Source: JAGVPT01 sp964439265
GTDB taxonomy: Bacteria; Bacteroidota; Ignavibacteria; UBA10030; UBA8401
Assembly: GCA_964439265.1 (NCBI GenBank)
Contig: CAYTOA010000020.1
Span: forward strand, 1-64,000
Direction of reading: 5' to 3'
DNA length: 64,000 nucleotides
The notes under the pieces were generated by a model, which had not been told where the DNA came from, made no database searches, and was given only the letters and a program-made list of their open reading frames with translations. Every line of letters starts with the position of its first letter. Within the stretch, counting starts at the first letter, position 1. Below are positions 52,479 to 61,198 of the stretch, piece after piece. The translations under genes and the position numbers were made by a program.

Positions 52479-53507
52479 TCAATCCTGTCCGGTTACGGTG
52501 ACGCGGGTGGAATCGGCAAGAGAATAATTCCCTTCTATGATCACAGGCATTCCGGCATGAACGCCTTCCCCGCTGACTTCAACAGAAGAATCAGTAGCGG
52601 TCCTGACAGAGACAGGGATCGTCTTGGCGAGCGAATCGGCAGTCAGCGTAACGATGGAGTACAAATTCCTTTCATCATCGCGCAGGATCGCCGCCTTGGG
52701 GACAAACAATGCATGACGGCGCGTCCCGGTGACGATTGTTGCCGCGCCAATCATATCAGTTCGCAGCAGGGGTTCTCCGTCGTTGTCCCTCCGGAGAAAG
52801 CGGAGGCGGACTTTAATGGTTTGACTTTGAACATCCGTTTGCGGATTGATGGCATCGACGACCGCAGGAAACATTTTCCCCGGAATTGATTGAAATCGCA
52901 CATCGCCGTGCTGGCCAATTTTCACGGACAAGAAGTCGTGTATCGTTACCTCTGCAACAAAATCCAGCGTCGAGAGGTCAATCATGGTAAGCAATTCGCC
53001 GTTTTCGACAACGAGTTCACCTTCGCTTGCACTCCGCGTTGAAACGATGCCGTTAAACTTCGCAACGACACTCACGCTGTTCTGAGTCGCTTGCGCAAGT
53101 TTCAGCACTACGCCGGCTTCGGCTTTCCCTGCCGGCGTGGCTGCTGATTGCACCATGCCCTCTGCACCCATGATCGCGGCATTCGATTCTTTAGATTGAA
53201 TCACCGCAACAACATCGCCTCGTTTTACCTCCGTCCCTTCATACACTTTCATGGCAATGATCTTCCCCGCAATCGGTGAGTATATCTTTTCCTTGCGGAG
53301 TGCATCCGTTCTCCCGAGAGCCGAGACGGATAACACGGCATCATGCTCGACAACTTTGTCCGTCTTCACCGTAACGATCGCCTTGGCTTGTTGTTCGCCA
53401 GCATCATCGTCGCTTTGCTTCGGATGGCAGCCGGCCATCATTGCAAAAAGGAGGAGAGAAAGGCAAAAGATAGAAGAGTCTTTCGGCACCGGTTTGTTCG
53501 TTGTCAT
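52479..53507 (-). CDS. Periplasmic adaptor subunit of RND efflux system (MFP), lipoprotein
   Basis: 342 residues, HlyD/AcrA family. Lipobox FAMMAGC with Cys27 as lipidated residue; then an N-terminal beta-barrel/lipoyl part (YSPIAGKIIAMKVYEGTEVKRGDVVAVIQSK), a short alpha-hairpin and the matching lipoyl half (VVAKFNGIVSTRSASEGELVVENGELLTMIDLS), with a final beta-barrel and membrane-proximal domain. The hairpin is short, implying direct partner contact with a short TolC-type channel or no long coiled coil. Its stop is 2 bases before the pump gene and its start 3 bases after the tolC stop, one operon. Confidence 0.93.
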   Translation of the reverse strand: MTTNKPVPKDSSIFCLSLLLFAMMAGCHPKQSDDDAGEQQAKAIVTVKTDKVVEHDAVLSVSALGRTDALRKEKIYSPIAGKIIAMKVYEGTEVKRGDVVAVIQSKESNAAIMGAEGMVQSAATPAGKAEAGVVLKLAQATQNSVSVVAKFNGIVSTRSASEGELVVENGELLTMIDLSTLDFVAEVTIHDFLSVKIGQHGDVRFQSIPGKMFPAVVDAINPQTDVQSQTIKVRLRFLRRDNDGEPLLRTDMIGAATIVTGTRRHALFVPKAAILRDDERNLYSIVTLTADSLAKTIPVSVRTATDSSVEVSGEGVHAGMPVIIEGNYSLADSTRVTVTGQD

Positions 53508-53510
53508 ACG

Positions 53511-54836
53511 TTATGGAGTAAGAAGTTGTTCTAGTCGTGCTGAGAGAAGTTGAATCTCTACGCGTGCCTGCAGTTCTGAAAGTCTGGCATCGGTGAGAAG
53601 CTGCTGTGCCGAGAGGACTTCGATCGAAAGCGTGCCTCCCCCGCTATACTTCGACTTTGTGAGGAGGAAATTCTCCTCAGCCGACTTTTCGTTGTCGCGC
53701 AGCGACCTGAGACGCTCCCGCACTTTGATGAGCTGCAGGCGGATTTGTCTTGTTTCGGAAGTTATGGACCGGCGCATCAACTCCGACTGAAAGTGCAGGT
53801 TGCTCACAGCCTGTTGTTTTTGCTGAACCCGTAGGTTCGTCGCACCCCAATTGAAAAACGGCACCTCGAGTAGAACGCCGACCGAATAACCAAGAATGCC
53901 CGCACGTTCGGCGTACGGCACCCGAAGATTGTCTATTGAAGTCAGGAGTCCGGCATCGCCGATAAGCGAAACTGTCGGCGAAAGTTCCTGCTGCGCCAGA
54001 TCCGCGTCAAGCTGATTATGCTGGATGGATAAGGCCCACAGCGACAGGTCCAGGTTTGTGGAAGAGTCGGGCACTGTCTGGAGCAAAGAGTCGACCGCAG
54101 TTCCATATGAGTCGTTTATTATGCCGACCGCGACGAACGACGTATCAATTCCGCCTCCGAGCAGTTCGGCGAGGACATACTTCGTCAGAGAAAATGATTC
54201 ACACGATTTTTCGTATGAAATTTCAGCGTTTGAAAGCTGCACCCTGGTTTTTAACAGATCGGTATATGAAGCATTTCCTCCGGCTGAGAGCTGCATTACT
54301 TTCTCCAGGTAATCGGAGAGCTGGCCGACACTTTCAGCCTCAAGTTGAATTTCCTGTTCCGATCGAAGTACTTCAATGAACGCTTGTTTCACCGCATAGC
54401 GCAGATCCCGTTCGGCCATCCGGTATTCTTTAGCCCTGAGATCGATATCGACCCCGAGTTGATTCGCGCGGATGCTTCGAATTCCGCCGTCGTATATCGA
54501 CTGGCGCGCGACGATCTGGCCCGAGAATTGTCCGCCGTTTGAAATGGCGGGGTCGTATCCAAAATGGTTGGATGATGGGGCGTAGATCGCCGACCCTTCG
54601 AATGAAAACTGAGGAAGCTTTGTTGTCAGTAGTTCATCGTGAGCAAGCGCCGCAGACCGCATGCCGTTCTCTGCGATCCGCAGCTGCAGGTTGTGTTGAT
54701 GGGCAATTGCCAGTGCGCGGTCTAGAGACAATGTGTCCGTTTGAGCAATCGCCGTTGAGGAACTGGCAAGGATTATAACGAGATACAGGACGTTGATTGC
54801 GCGCACGTTTTTAAGCGAATAACTTTTATCCGGCAT
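53511..54836 (-). CDS. TolC-family outer-membrane efflux channel
   Basis: 441 residues. Signal peptide (INVLYLVIILASSSTAIAQ); two outer-membrane-efflux-protein repeats with long coiled helices, first DTLSLDRALAIAHQHNLQLRIAENGM and later LLTKSKYSGGGTLSIEVLSAQQLLTDARLSELQ, with the second half repeating the first. The first gene of the operon tolC-adaptor-pump, under a strong promoter at 54865-54893. No regulator gene is linked; a repressor, if any, is elsewhere. Confidence 0.92.
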   Translation of the reverse strand: MPDKSYSLKNVRAINVLYLVIILASSSTAIAQTDTLSLDRALAIAHQHNLQLRIAENGMRSAALAHDELLTTKLPQFSFEGSAIYAPSSNHFGYDPAISNGGQFSGQIVARQSIYDGGIRSIRANQLGVDIDLRAKEYRMAERDLRYAVKQAFIEVLRSEQEIQLEAESVGQLSDYLEKVMQLSAGGNASYTDLLKTRVQLSNAEISYEKSCESFSLTKYVLAELLGGGIDTSFVAVGIINDSYGTAVDSLLQTVPDSSTNLDLSLWALSIQHNQLDADLAQQELSPTVSLIGDAGLLTSIDNLRVPYAERAGILGYSVGVLLEVPFFNWGATNLRVQQKQQAVSNLHFQSELMRRSITSETRQIRLQLIKVRERLRSLRDNEKSAEENFLLTKSKYSGGGTLSIEVLSAQQLLTDARLSELQARVEIQLLSARLEQLLTP

Positions 54837-54864
54837 GGTTGCGCCATTTGATCAATTCTTTACC

Positions 54865-54893
54865 AATATACGTTGAATGAGGTTTCATGTCAA
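54865..54893 (-). promoter_or_regulatory. Strong promoter of the tolC/adaptor/RND operon
   Basis: On the minus strand TTGACA (54893-54888), exactly 17 bases, TATATT (54870-54865) followed by GG. A textbook housekeeping-type promoter with the start codon about 29 bases downstream. It is the best match in the window and defines the pattern seen at the other sites. Confidence 0.75.
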
Positions 54894-54940
54894 AAAAGTT
54901 TATAGACTTTAAATATAGATTATCAATAGAGCAACTTGAA

Positions 54941-54970
54941 GGCGGAAGGCAGGAAACTGGAGACGGAGGC
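54941..54970. repeat. Spacer-repeat fragment of the GGAGACTGGAGGC kind
   Basis: GGCGGAAGGCAGGAAACTGG followed by AGACGGAGGC resembles the arms at 4675-4752. Short and degenerate. Confidence 0.4.
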
Positions 54971-54981
54971 ATATCGACTAT

Positions 54982-56103
54982 TTAAATCGCACGAAGCAGA
55001 CCGAGGAGAGCATCGACACACCCGTCCATGCTGAATCGCCGGAGCGCATCCTCGCGCGCGGCGCGGCCGAGTGCAACTTGAAGTTTTTCGTCATCAAGAA
55101 CCTTTATGATCGCGTCTGCAATCGCGGCCGCATTTCGCGGTTCGATAAGCAGCCCGGTCCTGCCGTCGGTGAGAATCTCCGGTACTCCCCCCGCATTTGT
55201 GGCGATGACAGGCTTTTCCATCGCCATTGCCTCTATCACCACCAGGCCGTACGTTTCGGCAAACGAGGGGAGAATAAAAACGTCCAACGCCGCCATGAGG
55301 CGGGGAACGTCGTCCGTAAAAGGAATGAATTTGACGCTGCGGTCTGCTCCGATTTCGCGGCTGGTGTTTTCCAAGTATCGCTTGTAGCCCGGCTCGCCGG
55401 CGGTCTCATCACCCGCTATAACAAACAGAGTCTCCGGATGATACTCTGCCACTTGCGGTATTGCCCGCAGGAATGCTTCCTGACCTTTTCCGGGGTCGAG
55501 GCGTCCGAGCACGCCGATGATCTTCTTATCCTGAGCTAATCCGAAAAAGGATCGCGCTTCCGACCGGCTGTAAAGCGACGGGTCAAATCGATGAAGGTCT
55601 GTTCCAAGCGGAACAACTTTTACTTTTGCGCCTGCGAGCCGCGTACATTCGAGCACATTCTCTCTCATGCTTTGCGTGAGAGTTATCCAGAGTGAGAGCT
55701 TTGAAAAAGTCCATGTGTGGAAAAGATCGCGTTTATTATGGCGTGAATCCATTTGTTGATAGAAGACTATTTTCAGTGCAGGCAAGAAATACGATGCGAG
55801 GGATGCGAGATGGATATCGTGCGACTGCATCAGAACAACGATACCGATCTTGTTGTCTTTAAGAATTCGGGCAAGACGGCGGGCTGCAGATACGTCCCCG
55901 TATTTCCAGCGCGGCGAAAGAACTGCCAGGTCAAGGCCCAATTCTGCAGCGCGTTTTTCAAGAGGAGAGGAAGGGGGAACGATCACCATTGCGGGCGCCC
56001 CTCTGGACTTCATGACTGCGGTAATGCGGAGTGTTGATAGTTCAAGCCCCCCCAGCGAACGGGAAAAACAAACGACCGCGATTCGTTGCAGCGAAGTATT
56101 CAT
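54982..56103 (-). CDS. Glycosyltransferase family 4
   Basis: A GT-B retaining glycosyltransferase. From ATG 56103 it has 373 residues: IAVVCFSRSLGGLELSTLRITAVMKSRGAP at the N-terminus, VPLGTDLHRFDPSLYSRSEA at the domain junction, IGVLGRLDPGKGQEAFLRAIP, and the EX7E signature in PSFAETYGLVVIEAMAMEKPVIATNAGG. The frame is open 33 codons further upstream without family similarity. It is the third GT4 enzyme in the window, not linked to other glycan genes; a lipoprotein gene lies upstream on the same strand with a 281-base gap. Confidence 0.88.
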   Translation of the reverse strand: MNTSLQRIAVVCFSRSLGGLELSTLRITAVMKSRGAPAMVIVPPSSPLEKRAAELGLDLAVLSPRWKYGDVSAARRLARILKDNKIGIVVLMQSHDIHLASLASYFLPALKIVFYQQMDSRHNKRDLFHTWTFSKLSLWITLTQSMRENVLECTRLAGAKVKVVPLGTDLHRFDPSLYSRSEARSFFGLAQDKKIIGVLGRLDPGKGQEAFLRAIPQVAEYHPETLFVIAGDETAGEPGYKRYLENTSREIGADRSVKFIPFTDDVPRLMAALDVFILPSFAETYGLVVIEAMAMEKPVIATNAGGVPEILTDGRTGLLIEPRNAAAIADAIIKVLDDEKLQVALGRAAREDALRRFSMDGCVDALLGLLRAI

Positions 56104-56384
56104 AGAAGTGAGTCGAGGGACTTTATCATTTCCGACGGGCAATGAACTTGCAAGATTTGGCTTTAGATGATAAGGAGCATGGGAAAGAGAAATACTTAAC
56201 ACGCTTCCATGGATCTATTGGATGACTCCATCAGCCAATATAAGAGGTCGTATGAGGATTATCAAGAAGGCGGATCAGGAGGAATCGGACACCATGTCGG
56301 AGAAATTGCATCTATTGAATGCGTTTTTGGGCGAAGGAAATCGAATCGGTATCCGATAACATACGAACGAAAGTGCGGATGCCG
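56104..56384. other. Spacer between lipoprotein and glycosyltransferase genes
   Basis: 281 bases, no gene supported. No strong promoter or terminator recognised. Confidence 0.3.
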
Positions 56385-57257
56385 CTATTGACTCGTCGAA
56401 GTATCTCGCACAGCCAATTGTACCTTTGCCCACATTGTAAACGGCTCTCCCATCCCGGCGGAAGATGACCGATCACGACCGCCGCCACCGCCACCACCGC
56501 GGTGTCCTCGTCCGCCGCCATAACCGCCCCCGCCCATTCCCTCTCCGCGTCCGCCGCCGCCTTCTGGAACGCCTTCCGGAGGTTTCGGTGTACTTCTGTT
56601 CTTTAAGGTTTCAACGCCGACTCCAATGAGCGATCCCGGTTTCGCGCCGATCGTAAACGGGCTGGTGCTCTTTTCTGAAAGCGGTACTTTCAATTCATAG
56701 ACAAGCACGCCGTTGGCGATTTTATGCTTCGCCTCGATGCCTCCAGCCTCGGCAAACGTCATCGGATGATGATCGTCTTTTCCCGGGCCTTCAATTTCCA
56801 GGTCGTCGGTCGGGAGATCCTTTTGCAATGCGGATGTTTGGTTATCGACATCCGTTCCATTCTCCGGCGAAGGACGAGAGGCGTCGAAACCCAGCGGGTA
56901 GTGAATTCCAAATTTTTCATTCTTTCCTCCTTCGACATCGAACCAAAATGTTATCCCGCGCCTCATCACCTGGGTTTGAAGGTTTCGATTGGTCGAGACG
57001 AACCCAATATAAATAAAATCGGAATCGTTCATGATGCCGATCGAGGTCTCCTTATCGTCGAGAAGGACAAGGGAATTCCCCCATTCGCTGTTCGTTCCGT
57101 CGACAACAACAGGCCGGTTTTTCCAATGGCTTTTCAGGTCTATCATGCCGCAACCCGCCATGATGCAAAGGAACAGGATGAGTCCATATGGGAAATATGA
57201 TCGCTTCGATCGAGCGCTCTTTTCCGGCGGCGCGACAAATGGAGTATATTCACTCAT
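56385..57257 (-). CDS. Gly-rich lipoprotein with a DOMON/CBM9-like domain
   Basis: 290 residues. After a long polar N-region, a hydrophobic segment ends in the lipobox FLCIMAGC (Cys36). The next part (WKNRPVVVDGTNSEWGNSLVLLDDKETSIGIMNDSDFIYIGFVS) has the look of CBM9/DOMON beta-sandwich domains seen in Bacteroidota. Residues about 230-275 are a Gly/Arg run (GEGMGGGGYGGGRGHRGGGG) flanked by Pro-rich sequence. The ligand is unknown; DOMON domains bind sugars or heme. It is not in an evident operon. Confidence 0.6.
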   Translation of the reverse strand: MSEYTPFVAPPEKSARSKRSYFPYGLILFLCIMAGCGMIDLKSHWKNRPVVVDGTNSEWGNSLVLLDDKETSIGIMNDSDFIYIGFVSTNRNLQTQVMRRGITFWFDVEGGKNEKFGIHYPLGFDASRPSPENGTDVDNQTSALQKDLPTDDLEIEGPGKDDHHPMTFAEAGGIEAKHKIANGVLVYELKVPLSEKSTSPFTIGAKPGSLIGVGVETLKNRSTPKPPEGVPEGGGGRGEGMGGGGYGGGRGHRGGGGGGGRDRSSSAGMGEPFTMWAKVQLAVRDTSTSQ

Positions 57258-57435
57258 GATCTCAAAACTTTCTATGCAGTTCCGGGTTTAAAGAATTTGG
57301 TTCTTTCAAGAGGTTCCCATTTCCGAGCATTGCAAAAAACGCAGTTTCCGCCCTCAAGAAAGCTGGCCGCATATGCGGACAGCAACTCCTTTGTTTAGAA
57401 CATCATCGCTCGAGAAAGGTTTAATTTCTGAGTCC

Positions 57436-57464
57436 CGGTTCAGGCACGGTTGATCCCTGAACCG
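57436..57464 (-). terminator. Hairpin in the spacer after the GTPase gene
   Basis: CGGTTCAGG (57436-57444) and CCTGAACCG (57456-57464) form a perfect 9-base stem with an 11-base loop. On the minus strand it lies about 60 bases past the GTPase stop but without a T-run, so it may be a rho-dependent end or a processing hairpin. Confidence 0.4.
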
Positions 57465-57522
57465 TTGATTATTCATACCGCGGCTGTTCTTTCTCGACTC
57501 TTCGGAACGAACGTTGAGCCTG

Positions 57523-58863
57523 TCAGCTCCGTTTCACACTCTTTGTGAACTCGCCCAGGATCGAGCGAAGGCTCGGCTCGCCAATCTCTTCCAATTCGTA
57601 CGTCACGCGGAGCGCCGGTCGTTTGATCTTCACGATCCGTTTCAGGTCGATCGGCGTGCCTATAATAACGACGTCGCAGGGGACTTTGTTGATCGTCGTC
57701 TCGAGGTCCCGTATTTGCTGATCGCTGTATCCCATGGCCGGCAATAACGTGCCGATCTTGGGGTACGTGTGGAACGTTTTCTTGATTTCGCCCGCTGCAT
57801 ACGGGCGCGGGTCGATGATCTCAGCGGCGCCGAACTTTTGAGCGGCAACCGTCCCGGCTCCGATCTTCATCTCGCCATGAGTTAACGTCGGCCCGTCTTC
57901 GATGACAAGCACTCTTTTTCCGGCAACTAACTCACTTCGCTCGAGCATGATCGGCGATGCAGCGTCGACAATTCTGGCTCTCGTATTCACGCTTCGTATA
58001 TTCTCCCGAAGCGTCAGTACGGCTTCCGGCGCAGCAGAGTCGATCTTGTTGATGATCACGACATCGGCCATGCGTAGGTTCGCTTCGCTCGGATAATACG
58101 TCAATTCATCTCCGGCTCTTAACGGGTCGGCCACAACGATATGGATGTCCGGCTTGTAAAACGGGAGATCGTTGTTGCCGCCGTCCCAGATGATGATGTC
58201 CGCGTCGTTCTCGGCCTGCCGGAGAATTGCCTCGTAATCCACACCGGCATAAATGATCGTCCCGTTCACGATATGAGGCTCGTACTCCTCCATTTCCTCG
58301 ATCGTGCATTTATGCTTCTTCAGGTCGGCGACGGCGGCAAAACGCTGCACTTTTTGTTTCTCGAGGTCGCCGTACGGCATGGGATGTCGAACGGCAGCTA
58401 CGCGGAACCCGAATTCATGCAGCAGCTTTGCCACTTTTCTGCACGTTTGGCTTTTTCCGCTTCCTGTACGTACTGCGCAGACGGAGATCACCGGCTTGCT
58501 GCTTTTCAGCATCGTCTCGCGGGCACTCAAGATCTTGAAGCTCGCTCCCGCGGTCGTCGCACGCGATCCAAGACTCATCACGCGGCGGTACGGTACATCA
58601 CTGTACGAAAAAACAACTTCGTCCACCGCATGAGACACGATCAGCTTCTCGAGGTCTTTTTCTTCGTAGATTGGAATTCCCTTCGGGTACAACCCGCCTG
58701 CCAGCGAGGCGGGGTATTTCCTTCCGGCAATATTCGGGATCTGTGCGGCCGTGAAAGCGACGACATTGTACTGCTCATTGCCGCGGTAGACCATGTTGAA
58801 GTTATGAAAATCACGGCCCGCCGCTCCCACAATAATTGTGTTGATGCGTTTATGTTCGGACAT
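57523..58863 (-). CDS. P-loop GTPase of the cyclic 2,3-diphosphoglycerate synthetase family
   Basis: 446 residues. The family is named after the archaeal enzyme that closes 2,3-diphosphoglycerate to its cyclic form; most bacterial members have no demonstrated activity. N-terminal Rossmann-like part (NTIIVGAAGRDFHNFNMVYRG and DEVVFSYSDV), Walker A VRTGSGKSQ (131-139), IIIWDGGNNDLPF (about 223-235) and NKID (272-275) for base recognition, and a C-terminal domain with EDGPTLTHGEM. The ribosome site AAGGAG is 7 bases from the ATG. It lies 35 bases after rocD and forms the last gene of an ornithine/carbamoyl-phosphate cluster; why a diphosphoglycerate-type GTPase is there is unexplained. Confidence 0.8.
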   Translation of the reverse strand: MSEHKRINTIIVGAAGRDFHNFNMVYRGNEQYNVVAFTAAQIPNIAGRKYPASLAGGLYPKGIPIYEEKDLEKLIVSHAVDEVVFSYSDVPYRRVMSLGSRATTAGASFKILSARETMLKSSKPVISVCAVRTGSGKSQTCRKVAKLLHEFGFRVAAVRHPMPYGDLEKQKVQRFAAVADLKKHKCTIEEMEEYEPHIVNGTIIYAGVDYEAILRQAENDADIIIWDGGNNDLPFYKPDIHIVVADPLRAGDELTYYPSEANLRMADVVIINKIDSAAPEAVLTLRENIRSVNTRARIVDAASPIMLERSELVAGKRVLVIEDGPTLTHGEMKIGAGTVAAQKFGAAEIIDPRPYAAGEIKKTFHTYPKIGTLLPAMGYSDQQIRDLETTINKVPCDVVIIGTPIDLKRIVKIKRPALRVTYELEEIGEPSLRSILGEFTKSVKRS

Positions 58864-58898
58864 AACAATCTCCTTCTAATAATATTGTTGGTTTAATG

Positions 58899-60095
58899 TC
58901 AGGCCAGCGATTGAATAACTTTTTCTATTCGAGCGCATGCCCAGTCGATTTCCTTTTTTGTGATAATGAGCGGCGGCGCGAAACGAATGACCGAATCGTG
59001 CGTCTCTTTGCACAGGATGTTGTCTTTCATGAGCGCTTCGCAATACGGACGCGCTTTTGTGTCGAGCACGAGGCCGATCCATAATCCTCTTCCACGGACT
59101 TCTTTGATATGAGGATTCTTGATCGCCCGGAGTTTTCCGATAAAATAGTTTCCGAGTTTGAAGGAACGGTCGACCAGTTTTTCTTTTTTCAACACTTTCA
59201 GCGCCGCACACGCTACTGCTGCGGCAAGGGGATTGCCGCCGAACGTCGAACCGTGATCGCCGGGAGTGAACACGCCGAGAATTTCTTTGCTCGACAGCAC
59301 GGCCGAGACAGGGTAGAATCCGCCGGAAAGCGCTTTTCCGATGATCACCATGTCGGGACGGATATCCTCGTACTCGAACGCGAACAACTTGCCGCTTCGG
59401 CCAAGCCCCGATTGAATTTCATCCGCGATGAGGAGGACGTTGTTTTCTTTGCACAGCCTTGCCGCTTCTCTCAAATAGCCGTCGGGGGGAACAACAATTC
59501 CGGCTTCGCCTTGAATCGGCTCTACAAGGAACGCCGCTGTATTTTCATTGATGGCCTGCTTCAATGCCCCGGCATCGCCGTACTTTACAATCGGAAACCC
59601 CGGCGTGAATGGGCCGAAGCCGTTTCGGTATTGAGCCTCGGTCGAGAAACTGATGATCGTCGTCGTCCGGCCGTGAAAGTTGTCCGTTGCGCAGATGATC
59701 TCCGCTTTATTCTCCGGAATTCCCTTCACGGTATAGCCCCACTTTCGCGCCGCCTTCACTGCGGTCTCCACCGCTTCCACACCCGTGTTCATCGGCAGCG
59801 ACGCTTCGTATCCCGTCAAGTCGTGGAGCATCTTGTATAACAACGGAAGCTGGTCGTTGCGGAAGGCGCGGCTCGTCAGGGTGACTTTCTTTGCTTGGTC
59901 GACGAACGCTTTAAGAATTTCGGGGTGACAATGCCCCTGGTTGACGGCAGAATATGCCGCGAGGCAGTCGAGATATTTCTTTCCGTCGACGTCGGTCACC
60001 CAAGCACCTTTCGCTTTGTGAACGACAACGTCGAGGGGACGGTAGTTGTGAGCGCCGTACCGCTCTTCGATTGAGATGTAGTCCTGAGTCTTCAT
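58899..60095 (-). CDS. rocD: Ornithine aminotransferase (ornithine--oxo-acid transaminase)
   Basis: A class III PLP aminotransferase of 398 residues, the length of bacterial RocD. Motifs include YSAVNQGHCHPEILKAF, NTGVEAVETAVKAARKWGY, FHGRTTTIISFS, DEIQSGLGRSGKLFAFE and the PLP lysine in IGKALSGGFYPVSAVLS. These fit ornithine delta-aminotransferase better than acetylornithine aminotransferase (ArgD). It converts ornithine and 2-oxoglutarate to glutamate semialdehyde and glutamate. In this cluster it would drain or supply the ornithine used by the carbamoyltransferase upstream. ArgD cannot be excluded without alignment. Confidence 0.88.
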   Translation of the reverse strand: MKTQDYISIEERYGAHNYRPLDVVVHKAKGAWVTDVDGKKYLDCLAAYSAVNQGHCHPEILKAFVDQAKKVTLTSRAFRNDQLPLLYKMLHDLTGYEASLPMNTGVEAVETAVKAARKWGYTVKGIPENKAEIICATDNFHGRTTTIISFSTEAQYRNGFGPFTPGFPIVKYGDAGALKQAINENTAAFLVEPIQGEAGIVVPPDGYLREAARLCKENNVLLIADEIQSGLGRSGKLFAFEYEDIRPDMVIIGKALSGGFYPVSAVLSSKEILGVFTPGDHGSTFGGNPLAAAVACAALKVLKKEKLVDRSFKLGNYFIGKLRAIKNPHIKEVRGRGLWIGLVLDTKARPYCEALMKDNILCKETHDSVIRFAPPLIITKKEIDWACARIEKVIQSLA

Positions 60096-60259
60096 AGAAT
60101 TATTTCCATGCTCTTAGTGAATAAAAATGTTCACACAACGGTGGACTATAGCAGGAGTAACAATGAAGGAGTCAGGTCAAATTCAGATAATATGCCACCA
60201 GCGCCGTGTCGAAAAGCGCCGGCGGTGAAGTGCGTGGGTGGTGAAATTTTAATGCAGTG
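60096..60259. other. Spacer between rocD and pyrB
   Basis: 164 bases, no gene. TATAG on the minus strand near 60148-60152 lacks a well-placed -35. Confidence 0.3.
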
Positions 60260-61177
60260 TTATTCATGTTCGAACAAGAGCGTAAGCAGCGCCATGCGCA
60301 CATACAGCCCGTTGCGCGATTGACGAAAATAGACCGCACGCTGGTCATTGTCCACTTCGGGCGCGATCTCCACAGACCGGGGGAGCGGATGCATGATAAT
60401 GGCGTTCGATTTCATTTTTTTTAGTACGCCGGCATCGATATTGTACGCAGAGAGGTCGATGTCGCTGCGCAGAAGCCGTTCGCGGTCGATATGCGTCTGA
60501 TACACAACGTCGATCTGGGAAATAATTTTCTCCGGATTTTCCGCCAATTCATACTCGACTCTATGATGGTCCAAGTACGCCAGGATATCCGGTTTGATCT
60601 GCATTTCTTTCGGTGCAATGAAATAGAGTTTTACCCGCTCAAACTTGCTGAGCAAATATGCGAGCGAACGCGCGGTGCGGCCATCATCCAGCGCCCCAAT
60701 GAGAGCAACCGAGAGCCCGTTCAAGGCTTTGCATTCTCTGTAAATGGTGTAGAGGTCGAGGAGAGCCTGTGTCGGGTGCTGGCCGCCGGCGCCTTCTCCC
60801 GCATTGATGACCGGAACAGCGGAAATGGCGGCAGCTCTTTTCGCTGCTCCTTCTTCCGTATGCCGGAGAACGATTACGTCGCTGCAGCTGGAAATGATGC
60901 GAATCGTATCTTCGAGATGCTCGCCCTTCACCTCGGATGAAAACTCGTTCGCCCGTTCCGTAGAAAGAACGCTTCCTCCAAGCCTGTACATCGCCGCTTC
61001 GAAGGAAAATCGCGTCCTGGTTGACGGCCGGTAAAACAACGCCGCCATGATCTTATTCTCATAATCGCGCGTTCCTCCCCGGCCGACGATTTTTTCCATC
61101 TGCTGCGTCCTGTCGAACAATTCCATCAACAGCGGAACCGTAAACTGCTGTGATTCGATGACGTGTTTCAGGTGCAT
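60260..61177 (-). CDS. pyrB: Aspartate carbamoyltransferase, catalytic chain
   Basis: Transfers the carbamoyl group to aspartate, the first committed step of pyrimidine synthesis. 305 residues. Carbamoyl-phosphate loop FYRPSTRTRFSFEAAMYRLGG, HPTQALLDLYTI, and HPLPRSVEIAPEVDNDQRAVYFRQSRNGLYVRMALL are PyrB-typical and distinguish it from ornithine carbamoyltransferase. No pyrI regulatory chain follows. GGAG is 7 bases upstream of the ATG. It lies 21 bases after arcC, so carbamate kinase and this enzyme share a transcript. Confidence 0.93.
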   Translation of the reverse strand: MHLKHVIESQQFTVPLLMELFDRTQQMEKIVGRGGTRDYENKIMAALFYRPSTRTRFSFEAAMYRLGGSVLSTERANEFSSEVKGEHLEDTIRIISSCSDVIVLRHTEEGAAKRAAAISAVPVINAGEGAGGQHPTQALLDLYTIYRECKALNGLSVALIGALDDGRTARSLAYLLSKFERVKLYFIAPKEMQIKPDILAYLDHHRVEYELAENPEKIISQIDVVYQTHIDRERLLRSDIDLSAYNIDAGVLKKMKSNAIIMHPLPRSVEIAPEVDNDQRAVYFRQSRNGLYVRMALLTLLFEHE

Positions 61178-61198
61178 TGAGTGCTCCGTTTTAGACTC

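Noticed and set aside
60260..61177. pyrB as a YgeW-type unknown carbamoyltransferase
   Set aside because: HPLPRSVEIAPEVDNDQRAVYF and the SxRTR loop match true aspartate carbamoyltransferase.
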